Shown here in pieces: positions 9,701 through 19,968 of a stretch of DNA of 30,898 nt. The stretch covers positions 720,177 through 751,074 of the forward strand of contig WELB01000046.1 of assembly GCA_009602725.1 (NCBI GenBank), read 5' to 3'. The translations under genes were made by a program, and so were the position numbers. A model generated the notes under the pieces. That model did not search any database. It had not been told where the DNA came from and saw nothing but the letters and a program-made list of their open reading frames with translations. This DNA comes from Spirogloea muscicola (taxonomy: Eukaryota; Streptophyta; Zygnematophyceae; Spirogloeales; Spirogloeaceae). The number at the start of each line of letters is the position of its first letter. Within the stretch, counting starts at the first letter, position 1.

Positions 9701-12700
9701 ACTTCAGGCGTGATAGTGATGACCCCACAAGATCTAGATATCTCAATGGACATTGCCACTATCAGTGTTGTCATAGTTTACGACCACAATTGGGACCCTC
9801 TGCTTGACCTGCAGGTCAGCCACTCGACTGGCCTTTCCTCTGGTCTTAGATAAAGCTTCAGCTTTAGATTCCCAACTGCAAGCGTCTAGAGGTTTGCTGA
9901 GTCTGCGGGCACAGGGGTTTCTTTCCAAATGGAGTCCATTGTATCTTGCATATGTCAAGGTTTTGTCAGTTGGTCGTCAATGGGAGTTGCTGATTTCTCC
10001 TCACAAAGCCCCCGGAGGATGGACAATCCTCACTGTTGTCTTATCTTACTAGTGGCACATGTAGGCCTCACAAGATCCTTCTTGCCTGGTCATCATACAG
10101 GCGCTTGAAAGACCAGCGAGATTTGGCATGGCTGGTCAGCCCCTGCAAGTTTACCGCCTGTTCACCAGACACTCGGTGGAGCAGCAGTGTTTCCAGCGCT
10201 ACCATGCAGCAGCCAGGGACGGCAGCACGAACAATCTCGGCAATTTTGTAGGCCCTACTGGCATCCCGTATGACACGAAGGAGGCGCCACAGCCATGCGA
10301 ATTAGTCAGAGAGTGTCAGGAAATACTTACAGGAGGGGCTGTACAGCAATTTAGTGACAACAGGTTGGCAGAAAGCCCGCAACAGGGAGAAGCCAAGCTG
10401 GTGGAGGAAATGGTCATCCGTTTGCATGCGGAGATGGTCGAAGCTTGTGGCCAGTCTCCAAGCCAGAGTGGGAGAGAAGTACTACTCTTTGGTGGTGACA
10501 ACAACGTGGAGGACGTCGAAACCTCAGGGCAACAGAGCAAGGCAAACAGGGCCTCGGGCCGTGACACAGGTGAGCAGGGTGACACTCAGAGCCCCTGGAA
10601 GTGGGTCTGGACGGACATACTCAGTGGACCTAAGAGGCAGGAGGATAGAGAGGAGAGCAGGAGTCCTGGACCTGGAGAAGCTCGCGCTCAGGAGACTCCG
10701 CAGGAGGACAGAGGTAGTCCCTTGGACCATGTTCAGCATAGTTTGGAGGTAATGGATGTCCCGACTACCATCTCAGCTTCCTACGATGCTGCACAATCGT
10801 CGGAGAGGCCTAGTTCTTGCGAGCAGGTCAGCGTCACTGGAGAGCTCGAGGTGCCACAGCCTGCAGAAGGCGCTGTCAACATCGCAGAACCTGCAGGCGG
10901 GTCCGGCCCCAGTCAGAAGCTTGCGGAGCCTGGGGAGCAGCCCAAACAAGCAGAAACTGTGAGCGGTGGTGCGGAGGACTTGGGAAGACCTGAGAGCCAT
11001 CAGCAGGTGACTCAAAGCCCAGAGCCGGAAGCTCAGCAACTTGCACCAGATGCGCAGAAGGATAACTCACAGCAGGACAAGGTTCTGGAAAATGGTAACA
11101 AGTTTCTGCTCCCCCCAGAGCCTGAGCAGCCACAGCTTGGAGGCAAAGAAAGCGCTAGGAGGGCTGCCCCACCTGCGGCAGAGCACTCTTCAGAGGTGCA
11201 TCTCGAAAGTCCAAGGGCTGCTGCTGTTGCCACAGGGGATGACGTTGAGGGAGAAGCACATGAAGTACGAGAAGGTGGCCACAGTGCGCAACTAGTGGCA
11301 TTGGACCAGGGTGGTGAGGGGAATCAAGTTCGTGCTGATAGTGTGCAGCAAGCTTCTCGAGAAGCTGAGCCTCGAGAACAAGTAGCACCTGAAGTAGCTG
11401 GAAGCCAAGCTGAAGCAGAAGATGACATCATCCGCGTCATAAGGAGCGAGTTGAAGCAGGCTTGCCGTTTACTCGAACTATCTGTAAGCTCCTGCTCTGT
11501 CGGCCTTTCTGTCTCTGTCAGGTCACTGTTGCCAAGTTGCAAGGCACAACAAGTGTGAGGGAGACGAGGAGTGTAAGGGGGCTGCTGAGATCAGTAGGCT
11601 TTGTGTTATTTGCAGGACAAGGTAGAGAAAGGGGCTTTGGAGGCATTTGTGGTCTTGACCAGCAGATACCGGCTAAAGAAGCGGACAGTGGTGGCCATGA
11701 TTAGCACCGTTTTGACCCTGGTACATTCTCTCTTATGCCAATGTTGTGTTGTAACAGTCAATCAAGAATGTCTGTCAAAGTCTTGCAGTATGTGCTTGTC
11801 TGGCGAACTGGTCCAGATTCAATGCCAATGCTTGCAGGACATTCACATGCACCATCTTTACCCTGCCTCTGTGAACCCCTCTGGCAGTGTCGCATCTCAG
11901 CAGAGCGCGAGCTGGTAGTCTTTGATTTCCAGGACTGGCTGGACCGTGTTGCAAAGCACAAGGATGTACGTGTGCCGCGCCATAAACTGGATGGTATATA
12001 CCAGAGGCTCGTCCGCACGCTGAGTTCACTCACGAACAACACGATTGACTCAACTCAATCACCCACTCCGCCAGAATCAGCTCCCACTGGCCGACCACAA
12101 TCTGATCAAGCCCAGGTGGATCAGCTATCCAAGCCCCCGTTGGCAGGAACTAGCGGACCGCTTCTTCAGGAGCACTTGGGTGTCGACGACTTCAGTACTG
12201 CAGCCGCCGACGAACCAGATGCCGTGTTGACCAGTGGCGCTCAGGACCCCGACCTTCCGCTAGCGCCCAGCCTCTTCAACCTCTCCATGCCTTCTGTCTC
12301 GAATGACTCGCTGGACCAGATTGCAAGGACTCCGGATCAGGGTGCTGCAAGCGAGCCTGTGCAGGCGCTACAGCCAGCACCAGAGATGCTGGATCATTTG
12401 ACAGATGCCACTAGCACTAGGGGGCTGCAAAGTACTCGAGCGCTAGCCAATGAAAGCCAGCCAGACCGGCCACCCTGCTCTCAATCCCGGAGCCCCGTAG
12501 AGGACCTGCAAGAGTGGCAGGCACATGACACACGGTCGCTTAGGCAGAGGCAGCAGCAGGAGTCGCAAAACCTGCAGCTCCGGCTTGAGAGTGCAATGGA
12601 TGCGCTGGACCGGCGGCTGGCGATGGAGGTCATGCAGCAGGTGGCAGCGGGCTACCCGTTAGACAAGCAGGAGATCGAGCAGCGCCAGCGCACGGCAGCC

Positions 12701-14274
12701 CGACTGATGTTGGTGCAGCAACATGCAGCGATCAGAAAGCAGCACGCATTGTTGATGCAGGAGGCTCGGGAGGCGCTGCGCCGGCAGCACCGCGAGCAGC
12801 AGCGCCAGCTGGCGTTCCAGCAACGGCGATCGAACGGCAGTGCCGAGGGGGCCACGGAGCCGTGCGCTGCCCTGCCAGCACCGGTAGCAGCCGCCGCGCC
12901 TGGGCAGGAGCCCAACTCCCAGCAGCGGCAGGTGGACATGTCGGGCCGCATCCAGGGAACTGGGCCTCAGCTGCAGGAGCTCGCCGAGGTTCTAGACCCT
13001 GCTCCGGCGCCGGCACTGAGGGAGGCCGCGACGGCAGCGGCCGAGCGCCCTCTGCGGCCTCTGATCCCTGCCAGGCCACCGCCGTCAGAAGGGATGCCAG
13101 AAGTGCTAGAGCGCTTGATCTCTGGGCAGGCCCAGCAGGCTGCAACATCACAGCTGCCGGCCCAACCACAGCGGGGCGCCAGCCATGGCTATGTCCGTGA
13201 CCAGGTGCTGCTGAGGGAGGCTGCTGCGCTTGCCAGGGGCTTGCAGCAGCAGCTGGGACGCCGTCAACTGACACCGTTGCCGCCTGGCCAGCCCTCACAG
13301 CAGCAGCCGCCTGTCGCCCAGGCCAGCCAGCCCCGCCAGTCGGTGGCGACGGCATCGGGCCAGCCTGTGGTCGTTCCACAGGCGCAGGCAGCGGTGCAGG
13401 CGCCGTCGGTGCTCCAAGCAACCCCGGCGGAGCAGCCGTCAGCACAAGCTTATGGGCCGCAGGCACTGCCGGCAATGCAGGCATCAGCAACGCCTCAAGC
13501 CCTCCCAGCTGCCCCGCCTTCGGCTGTGCCGCAAGGCAGCGACCAGCCGGGGAGCGACTTGCCTATGCTTCCGTTGCAGCTGGAGGCTCAGGGCAGTGCT
13601 GAGATGTATCCGCAGCCGGCCATGGCCGCGCTTCTTCAGCAAGTCGCGCCATCCGGGCAAGCCGAGGATGGGGAGCGAGTGTTGCCGGCGCCCACCATGG
13701 CGGCAGTCCCGCAAGGTCCTACCATAGAGTCGGGGAGCGCGGTCGATCAGATGATGGAACCGGTCTTCCTTCAGCCAGCTGACTTGCTCTCTGCTCAGAT
13801 CACGAGCCCCTTTGCTGCAGAGGAGTTGCGGCTCAAGATCAAGCTCAACTCCATCAACAACAAGTACAAGGTTACCGTAAGTACTCGACCCCCCACTTTT
13901 GATAATAATTCGAGAGCGGCAGGAGGTGTTCCTTAAGTTCCGGTAACTGAACCGTAGGATTCGGTATTAGTAGGAGCACTAAGCCCACTGCTTGGCAAGT
14001 GGAGGCAGCAGCTCTTTGGCATTCTCTGATCTGCTGGCCCAATCATCTCTGGGTGCAGTCCGCAAATACCATTGCGGAGTACGAGCAAGAAGCCAGCAGG
14101 TTACGGCAGCTATATCAAACCAAGCTGCACGACCTTAACAATGCAAGGCTGGGTCAAACACAGCTGGTCCTCGACATGCGGCATGTCTTGATGTCCAACC
14201 AACACCTTGCGGATGCAATGAAGAGCAAGTCCTCTTGGGACCAAGTAGGAGCTGAGAGCTTGCCAAGAATATAG
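3773..14274 (+). CDS. MOM1/CHD3-like protein: PHD finger, tandem chromodomains, degenerate SNF2 helicase, Q-rich region, C-terminal coiled coil
   Basis: Exons inferred by phase: 3773-4175, ~4392-4835, 5094-5275, 5570-6074, 6304-6449, 6881-7328, 7543-7797, 8028-8171, 8478-8686, 8902-9001, 9104-9253, 9575-9814, 10101-11483, 11616-11720, 11789-13876, 14059-14274, giving about 2,340 residues. Domain order: acidic N terminus (VDEGSEDDDEEDYVPDEGG); a KKRKR basic patch; a C4HC3 PHD finger split by an intron (CEACSTRGELL / LCDGAGC...WYCPEC); chromodomain 1 (EYFVKWAGASHCHNSW); chromodomain 2 (WLVKWRGLPYSCCTWEP); an SNF2-like core. Motif I reads GLGRRFA instead of GLGKTIQ, motif II LESP instead of DEAH, the GTP motif reads SERP, and motif VI lacks its arginine pattern. 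CCDHASLV, SSGKLQVLQHLL and YDHNWDPLLDLQ keep the fold. A Q/A/P-rich helical region and a terminal coiled coil (VLMSNQHLADAMKSK) resemble the MOM1 C-terminal motif. Likely a catalytically dead nuclear chromatin scaffold in gene silencing. The start and the exon 1-2 join (possible small exon 4287-4324) are uncertain. Confidence 0.78.
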
Positions 14275-16290
14275 CACAAGAATGGTGTTGTACCCTTATC
14301 AGATGCTGCTAGGTGCCACCACTGGACTCCCTCTTGAAATCCTTCCATATGCTCCCGCGTTGGCTGTGTTTTGGCTGTCTGGCAAGCACTTCGATACCTC
14401 AGTCATTGCATGAAGGGTCTATGTGGCATGTTCCCGCCAGCAATCATGGATGCCTCACATTCACATGTTTTACAGCTCAACTTTGGTTTTGTCATGTACA
14501 AAGGCTGCCAGCATCGAAGCCTGCGGTAGGATATTGAGTGAGCGCCTCTGCCAATGACCAACTACATCCAGCTCCGTCATTGTCAGTGACTCGCAAACAT
14601 AGCAACTGATCACACCAGGTAAGGTTCAGAGCGCAACACAATGGTCCTCTCCAGCATTCCTGGTTCGCCTTGACTTGTACTCCTGTTGTTGCATAACTGC
14701 AGTTTGGTACTGAAGCACTTCAGACTGATGAGGATTGCTTTAAGTGGTTCTGTGCTGCAGCTGCTGCAGACAAGGCTGATTGAAGGGCAATCGCATTGTT
14801 TCGGGCGTAAGAGCATGAGGGCGGGTGCTCAGGCAAAGTGCTTGATTCGAAGCCCTACACGACCAGCATTCCTGGAAGGCTGCTTGTAGTAGTAGGCAAG
14901 GTAGCCCGTTGTGCTCCAAAGCCCTGTGAGAGATTAGATTTATTCTCCCAGGTCAAGACAGCTTTGGGATGAGTGCTAACAACTCATGATGTGGTCCTTA
15001 AATGCAACTCGATGAAGTGTGCGCAAGCAGTTGCACTCTCGTGCTTAGCCAGTAAGGCTCATGGTAAAAGTGGAAACAGAAGCTCTTTCAAGGAGGCGAT
15101 GGCTATGAAAGGGCCAGCCTATACACTTTGAAGAGTACAATGGAAGCCATATTGCACAAATCCAATATGCTGAGTGGCTGAATGTGCATGCGATATGTAG
15201 CAAGGTGATGTCCCTCACCATTGCCTGGATACGTAGTAACTTAAATGTGATCTACACTGTTCTAAGAACATCTAACACGCTTGTTATGGCCATCAATCAC
15301 CGGGGCATGACAACACAACTTGAGCTACAGCCAGCACTTCAATATTAACAAGTCTGCTCAGACTGCTAAACTATCGTGCTCTAGAAGCAAACGGGATGTT
15401 CATTATCAGCGTCACTTGACAGCTGTAGTGAGCAGGTTGACGACACTGCTGATATTTTGAGTCTCAAAACTGGCCCGCACGTATGTCCTGATCCAGTCGG
15501 TCCGCATTTAACGTGCCTGGAAGCTCCTGAAAATTCTCATTGAATATGGAGTAGGCACTGCCTTGCAGCACACGAAACAGACTGTTAACACAGACACTGA
15601 GTTCTGGATACTATGTTATCTCACTTGTTAAGCACGTACATATCTGAGTATCTGAGTGCTGTGAGCCACCGAAAGCAGAATATAAGTCACTCATGTCAAC
15701 CAGAACAACAGCCAGGGTGCAATACAACTAACAATCTGGAAGCAGCATGACAAATCGACAATCATTCTGGAAGCAGCAACACAGGGACGTGCCTCATGTC
15801 CCCAGCCTGCCGTTCTCCGAGGTTGATGAAGATGATGGCAAAGCAAGTGGCCAGAATCTACATACAATCTTGCAGTAAGAAACTACATATTGCTGCTGAG
15901 ACAACGACGGCCTCCAGCCACTGAATGCAGTCAAGTACCTGAACCAAGTACCTGCCCACTCGAGCTCTCTCAGCCAGCGACACGGACCTAGTCTGTATTA
16001 CTTGAGGCATATGACCTGGCATATGCTAGAGTACATGTGATGCAGGTGCACGAGGCCCACAAAGGAACATGGCATTGCACTGCCGGCATTGTTGAGAGGG
16101 GCTGCTCACATAAACAGGGCCAAGCTGATAGTGGTGCATGACAGGGGCTGCAACGAACCACAGGATGATGCAGATCCATGTCCGGAGCTGCAGCCAGAAG
16201 AAGATGACAAGAACATAGTCTGCAGGAAGAAACAGCAGTGGCACTTTGTTATATAGCCCTCATATCAGTCCAGGTGCTCAAATTCCTAAT
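14275..16290. other. Spacer, no gene seen
   Basis: About 2 kb of lower-GC sequence with frequent stops in all frames and no recognisable coding similarity, tRNA or repeat unit. The first part should hold the 3' UTR of the MOM1-like gene. Further small exons of that gene after 14240 cannot be excluded, because GTAGGA at about 14244 could serve as a weak donor. Confidence 0.5.
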
Positions 16291-16342
16291 AAACCATGAA
16301 AGCAAGTGGTACAATGCATGACGAAATTTCGCAGTAAGGAGA

Positions 16343-16545
16343 ATGCAGAATCTGGCCAGTAATCTGCTCGCGGCTTCTGGTACCTGGGAGCTTCAGCCAG
16401 CGTCTCATGAAGCTCGCCGCTCGTCGCTGGAAGAGCGTCGCCGTCAGCGGGAGCCCGAAATGCTGTGCAAGGAGAAGGGCTTGCCGCAATCAGCAGTCAC
16501 TATACTGAGTGGCTCAGACCCCAGAGGACTTCTTGGTGGGTGATT
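16343..16545. other. Coding-like island of unknown origin
   Basis: This short GC-richer stretch is open in several frames. The plus strand encodes a charged, helix-prone peptide (SHEARRSSLEERRRQREPEM) with a stop near 16543. The minus strand encodes QALLLAQHFGLPLTATLFQR and ends at an AG-GTACC junction. It could be a downstream exon of the minus-strand UBL gene or the relic of something else. Neither assignment can be made from sequence alone. Confidence 0.25.
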
Positions 16546-16634
16546 CAACTCACTGTGAAGACTCCAGCACTGACGGTGGGCGGCTTGTGAGCGGGGCCCT
16601 TGTGGGTAGGATGGCGGCCAAGATGTGGTCCAGT

Positions 16635-16690
16635 ATTTAGGGGTGCAGGGTTCAGGGTTTAGGGATTAGGAATAGGGTTTGGGTTTAGGA
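16635..16690 (+). repeat. Degenerate interstitial telomeric repeat, TTTAGGG type
   Basis: The plus strand reads as imperfect units of TTTAGGG: ATTTAGGGG, GGGTTCAGGGTTTAGGG, ATTAGG, AATAGGGTTTGGG, TTTAGGA. This is the Arabidopsis-type telomere unit common in green plants and many algae. The tract overlaps the predicted 3' end of the UBL gene, whose last codons on the minus strand come from it. Confidence 0.7.
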
Positions 16691-17586
16691 TGCTGACAAT
16701 GACGTCGTCGCCGTCCTCATCGTCGGCGTCACCAGCTTCCACCAAGGAGGCGTGGTGCGGCGGCGGCGGCGGCGGCGGAGCCACGACGGCGATGAGGGCG
16801 TCTGCAGGAGGAGGAGGCAACGTGGGGGGTTTGGGACTTGAACCCTGATCCCCAGACGCCGACGCTCCTGCCCTATGCGGCGCTGGCGCCGGCGCTGACC
16901 TCCGTCGGAGAAGCTGAGGGGCTGGCCGTCGGGCAGGACGCCGCCGCGGCGCACGAGCTTGAGGCGCTCCGGCGGCAGGCCGGCGGCCGCGCCCACCAGC
17001 GCGCGAGCGGCNNNNNNNNNNNNNNNNNNNNNNNNNNNNNNNNNNNNNNNNNNNNNNNNNNNNNNNNNNNNNNNNNNNNNNNNNNNNNNNNNNNNNNNNN
17101 NNNNNNNNNNNNNNNNNNNNNNNNNNNNNNNNNNNNNNNNNNNNNNNNNNNNNNNNNNNNNNNNNNNNNNNNNNNNNNNNNNNNNNNNNNNNNNNNNNNN
17201 NNNNNNNNNNNNNNNNNNNNNNNNNNNNNNNNNNNNNNNNNNNNNNNNNNNNNNNNNNNNNNNNNNNNNNNNNNNNNNNNNNNNNNNNNNNNNNNNNNNN
17301 NNNNNNNNNNNNNNNNNNNNNNNNNNNNNNNNNNNNNNNNNNNNNNNNNNNNNNNNNNNNNNNNNNNNNNNNNNNNNNNNNNNNNNNNNNNNNNNNNNNC
17401 GCGCCGCCGCCGCCCGCGGCGGCCGCGCCCGGTGGCGGCGGGCTCGGGCAGCTGTCGCTCGAGCAGCTCCGCCAGGTGTGCGACGAGCCCCGAGGCCCCC
17501 GAGAATCCAAGCCCCTCCTGGCGCGAGCCCCCGGAAGTCTCGAGCCCCCGTCCTTCGACGTGTAGCCTGAAGTCGTTGTACGCCAT
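16659..17586 (-). CDS. Ubiquitin-like-domain protein, interrupted by an assembly gap
   Basis: On the minus strand a candidate ATG at 17586-17584 starts MAYNDFRLHVEGRGLETSGG, followed by LVAHLAELLERQLPEP. The sequence is then lost in the N run 17012-17399. After the gap, 17011-16900 encodes the second half of a ubiquitin fold (LVGAAAGLPPERLKLVRRGG, VLPDGQPLSFSDG). A 98-base intron (16899-16802, GT-AG, with a CTCCTCCTCCTGCAG acceptor) joins it to DALIAVVAPPPPPPPHHASL. The joined SFSDGDALIAVVAP fits the last strand of a ubiquitin-like domain. An acidic tail (EAGDADDEDGDD) follows, and the frame stops at 16659-16661 after LNPNPIPNP, which is encoded by telomere-like repeats. The C-terminal glycines for conjugation are not seen, so this is a domain rather than a modifier. 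More exons may exist. The frame across the gap cannot be verified and the family is not identified. Confidence 0.55.
17012..17399. other. Assembly gap (388 N)
   Basis: An unbroken run of N within very GC-rich sequence (CGCCGCCGCC on the right edge). It removes the middle of the UBL gene and possibly promoter sequence for the prefoldin gene. Its true length is unknown. Confidence 0.95.
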
Positions 17587-17651
17587 GGACGGCTGCTCGC
17601 CATAGCTCGGCCCCGCTCGACGGCGGCGGCAGCGGCGGCGGCTTCCCCCGC

Positions 17652-18762
17652 TTGGCCCAGGTCAAGGAGCAGCTGGAGTCTGAGGTGAGCGTGCTCGGGG
17701 ACTCGCTCGTCCACCTGCGCACCGCCCTGGCCCGCCTGGACGCCGCCGCCAAGTCGCTGCAGGCCCTCGCCACCCAGCCCGAAGGTGCGACCTCTGCTGG
17801 CTGGTCCCGCTGCCTGCCACCAAACAGGCCCACAACATGTAAAGCTGCATAATGGGCATCCGGAAGCAATCCAAGGCAACCGCAGGCGTAGTGGAACTCG
17901 ACGTGTGGCGTTACGACTTCGTAGGCCGGCGAGCTTACATGCTCTGCCGCAGAAAATTGTACCCAATGCTGTCTGCGCCTCCTTTTAGCTTCCTAGCTGT
18001 GCATTGGCAGCCAACCTTTAATCACTGAGACAGGAGTGCGTATAAAATAAAGTTCAGAAGACTCCCAGGTTCTCCGAACTCTCGGGGGCTAGCAGCACAC
18101 TGTGCTTGCACCAGGTTGACCGAGGGAAGGTCTGTACTTGTCCACAGGGAAGACGCTTCTGGTGCCGATGACTGGCTCCTTGTACGTGCCCGGCCAACTG
18201 AAGCAGCCGGAAAAGGTCATGATTGACGTTGGCACGGGGTACTATATTGAGGTCAGCCACACTAAGAGCTTCTGCATTGAGCTCATCTGCAGCCAGGTGG
18301 ATTGGCTTTTGCCTGCCCCTCTGATGTGGGCCTCTGGCCAACCATGACAATGCTGGAATGCTTGAATTGGATCTTGTTTGCAGAAGACCGTCGGTGAAGG
18401 CATTGACTACTGCCAGCGCAAGATGTCGATGCTTCAAGGCAACAATGAGAAAGTCCTGGAGGCAAGTGCTAGGCATCCTCGTATGACGCCTATGACGTCT
18501 AGCTAGACCTTTCCCTTGCCGGCAGTCAGCTAGATGTTTTGGGCATCTGCATTGCTGGACACCTCGAATCATGCATGCTGCTGGTTGACTCCACTTTAGA
18601 GTGTTGTGATGACACGGGAGACTCAGGAGCCGTGGTCCTCACAAGCTTCTGTGTCTGCAGGTAGCGAGCCAGAAGAACGACATCCTGAAGCAAGTTGTAA
18701 CACTACTCCAGGTCAAAACTCAAGGCCTAACGACCTCTCATGCCCTACAAGAGGAGTCCTGA
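17652..18762 (+). CDS. PFD5: Prefoldin subunit 5
   Basis: Exons: first seen coding to 17784, then 18148-18251, 18384-18461, 18661-18762 (TGA 18760-18762). The phases chain. The protein has the alpha-prefoldin layout: an N-terminal helix (QVKEQLESEVSVLGDSLVHL), then the beta hairpin (GKTLLVPMTGSLYVPGQLK, VMIDVGTGYYIE) that is highly conserved in PFD5/GIM5, then a C-terminal helix (QRKMSMLQGNNEKVLE, VASQKNDILKQVVTLLQVKT). Prefoldin hands unfolded actin and tubulin to the cytosolic chaperonin CCT, and subunit 5 is one of the two alpha-type subunits of the hexamer. The last intron (18462-18660) has a GC donor (GAG|GCAAGT). No in-frame ATG is found before 17652: the frame is open back to a TGA near 17566. 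The true start is therefore in an upstream exon, across an acceptor such as GGCCCAG at 17659, or lost to an assembly error. An ATG at 17584 is out of frame. Confidence 0.88.
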
Positions 18763-19245
18763 TCGTTAGTCCATGGGAAGGCTTGTACACCAGTGCCTCC
18801 CGCTGAAGTGGGTTTCCGATCTTGGCATTACAGTGGCCTGTGTCACGCATTACAGACAATTGGCAGTGACCGCACAATGACCACACAGAAACTCGTCCCA
18901 GCAGAACTCATTGGCCCAACAGCCACCAGCTGTGCTGCTGCGGAACGGCCCTTTGATGCCAGAATGAGCACCCGCAGCGCTGGCAATCATTTGAGTCTTG
19001 TCGCCAATCTGTTCTGTCATGTGTCAGCTTCGTTGGTGCCTACTGGCACCGACTGTTTGGGTCTTGCTCTGGCAGCAGGAATTTGTGTTCTTAAAAGTGG
19101 AGAGGGTCACGGGTGCAGGTTCCCTTTGTTTCAGAGACGACGAGTAGCGTTTTCACAGACAAAGGCATTAGTTGCATGTCGCAAGATTTGGATATCGTTT
19201 AGTGTGCAGACGGTTTCAAGCTTTGACTATCCGTCAGTGTGCTGA
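18763..19245. other. Spacer after the prefoldin gene
   Basis: This holds the prefoldin 3' UTR and about 450 bases without recognisable coding similarity. Nothing else was identified. Confidence 0.4.
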
Positions 19246-19249
19246 GCGC

Positions 19250-19345
19250 GCACCAAGCCAGGCCACTGGCTTCCGTGGCGGTGCTCCGGCTTCCCAAGCC
19301 AGCCTGTCGACTTTGCATGTGCTCACTCGGGGGTATTGGAGGCCC
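19250..19345 (+). pseudogene. Isolated retroelement C-terminal scrap between host genes
   Basis: Encodes ATGFRGGAPASQ, ASLSTLHVLTRGY and then TGG where other copies have the stop. It closely resembles the fragment at 1065-1142. It lies between prefoldin and cyclophilin, about 170 bases before the ATGCG box at 19512-19560. Confidence 0.6.
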
Positions 19346-19511
19346 CCTTCTGCCGGCTCTCGCACCGAAACCTCTGCCCCACTTAAGCGCAGGGCTTCGA
19401 CTATGCACTAGCTCTGCTCTTCTAGACCTTCTACAATCGTGTGGCCTGGCCTCAAACCGCCATGCCTCACAGTGTAAGAGCTGTTTCGTTTGGCCTGAAC
19501 CAGCAGTGACA

Positions 19512-19560
19512 TCGGCTTGATGTGGCCTCCCTTCCCTTTCATGCGGACCGCGTGCCTCTC
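19512..19560 (+). promoter_or_regulatory. ATGCG box upstream of the cyclophilin gene (repeat copy)
   Basis: GGCTTGATGTGGCCTCCC, a pyrimidine run, then TTTCATGCGGACCGCGTGCC and CTCTCGCTCT. It is strongly similar to the boxes at 29134-29185 and 1224-1275. It stands at the left border of the CpG-rich island containing the cyclophilin first exon (start codon 19969). A role as transcription start region is inferred from position alone. Confidence 0.42.
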
Positions 19561-19801
19561 GCTCTCCGCTCTGACGCCCACCCCGCCGTGCCCAGCCCGT
19601 GATCCGGGCGCTGCTCCGGCGACGCGGGCGACGACCGGCAGGCGCCCCCTCTGCGCCGTCGGATCAGCCGTGTGAGGCATCGGAGCGGTCCTGCGACGCC
19701 GCCGTGCGACGCAGGAGGGGGGAGGGGCCCTCCGGGGTATAGCCCCGACGGCCCAAGAGGGCCCTAGGCGCGCCGCTTGCCTTCCAGCCGCGCCGCCGTC
19801 T

Positions 19802-19830
19802 CGCTGGCGCTGGCGCTGGCGCTGGCGCGG
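19802..19830 (+). repeat. Tandem hexamer CTGGCG
   Basis: Four adjacent CTGGCG units in the 5' GC-rich leader of the cyclophilin gene. A simple repeat with no evidence of function. Confidence 0.8.
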
Positions 19831-19968
19831 CGGCTGACACCCTGACCCCCCAAACCCTCCCGGCCGAGCTTGGGAGCTCGCAGCTCGGAGCTCGGGCGTC
19901 TGCGGAGGCCGTTGGAGCTGCTGCTGTGGCCGTTGGCGGCCAGCGGCGGGAGCGGCGGGGAGGAGGCC

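Noticed and set aside
12732-13490. A 252-codon minus-strand frame opposite the Q-rich exon
   Set aside because: It is a shadow of the biased plus-strand codons. The plus strand fits phase-consistent splicing into the C-terminal coiled coil.
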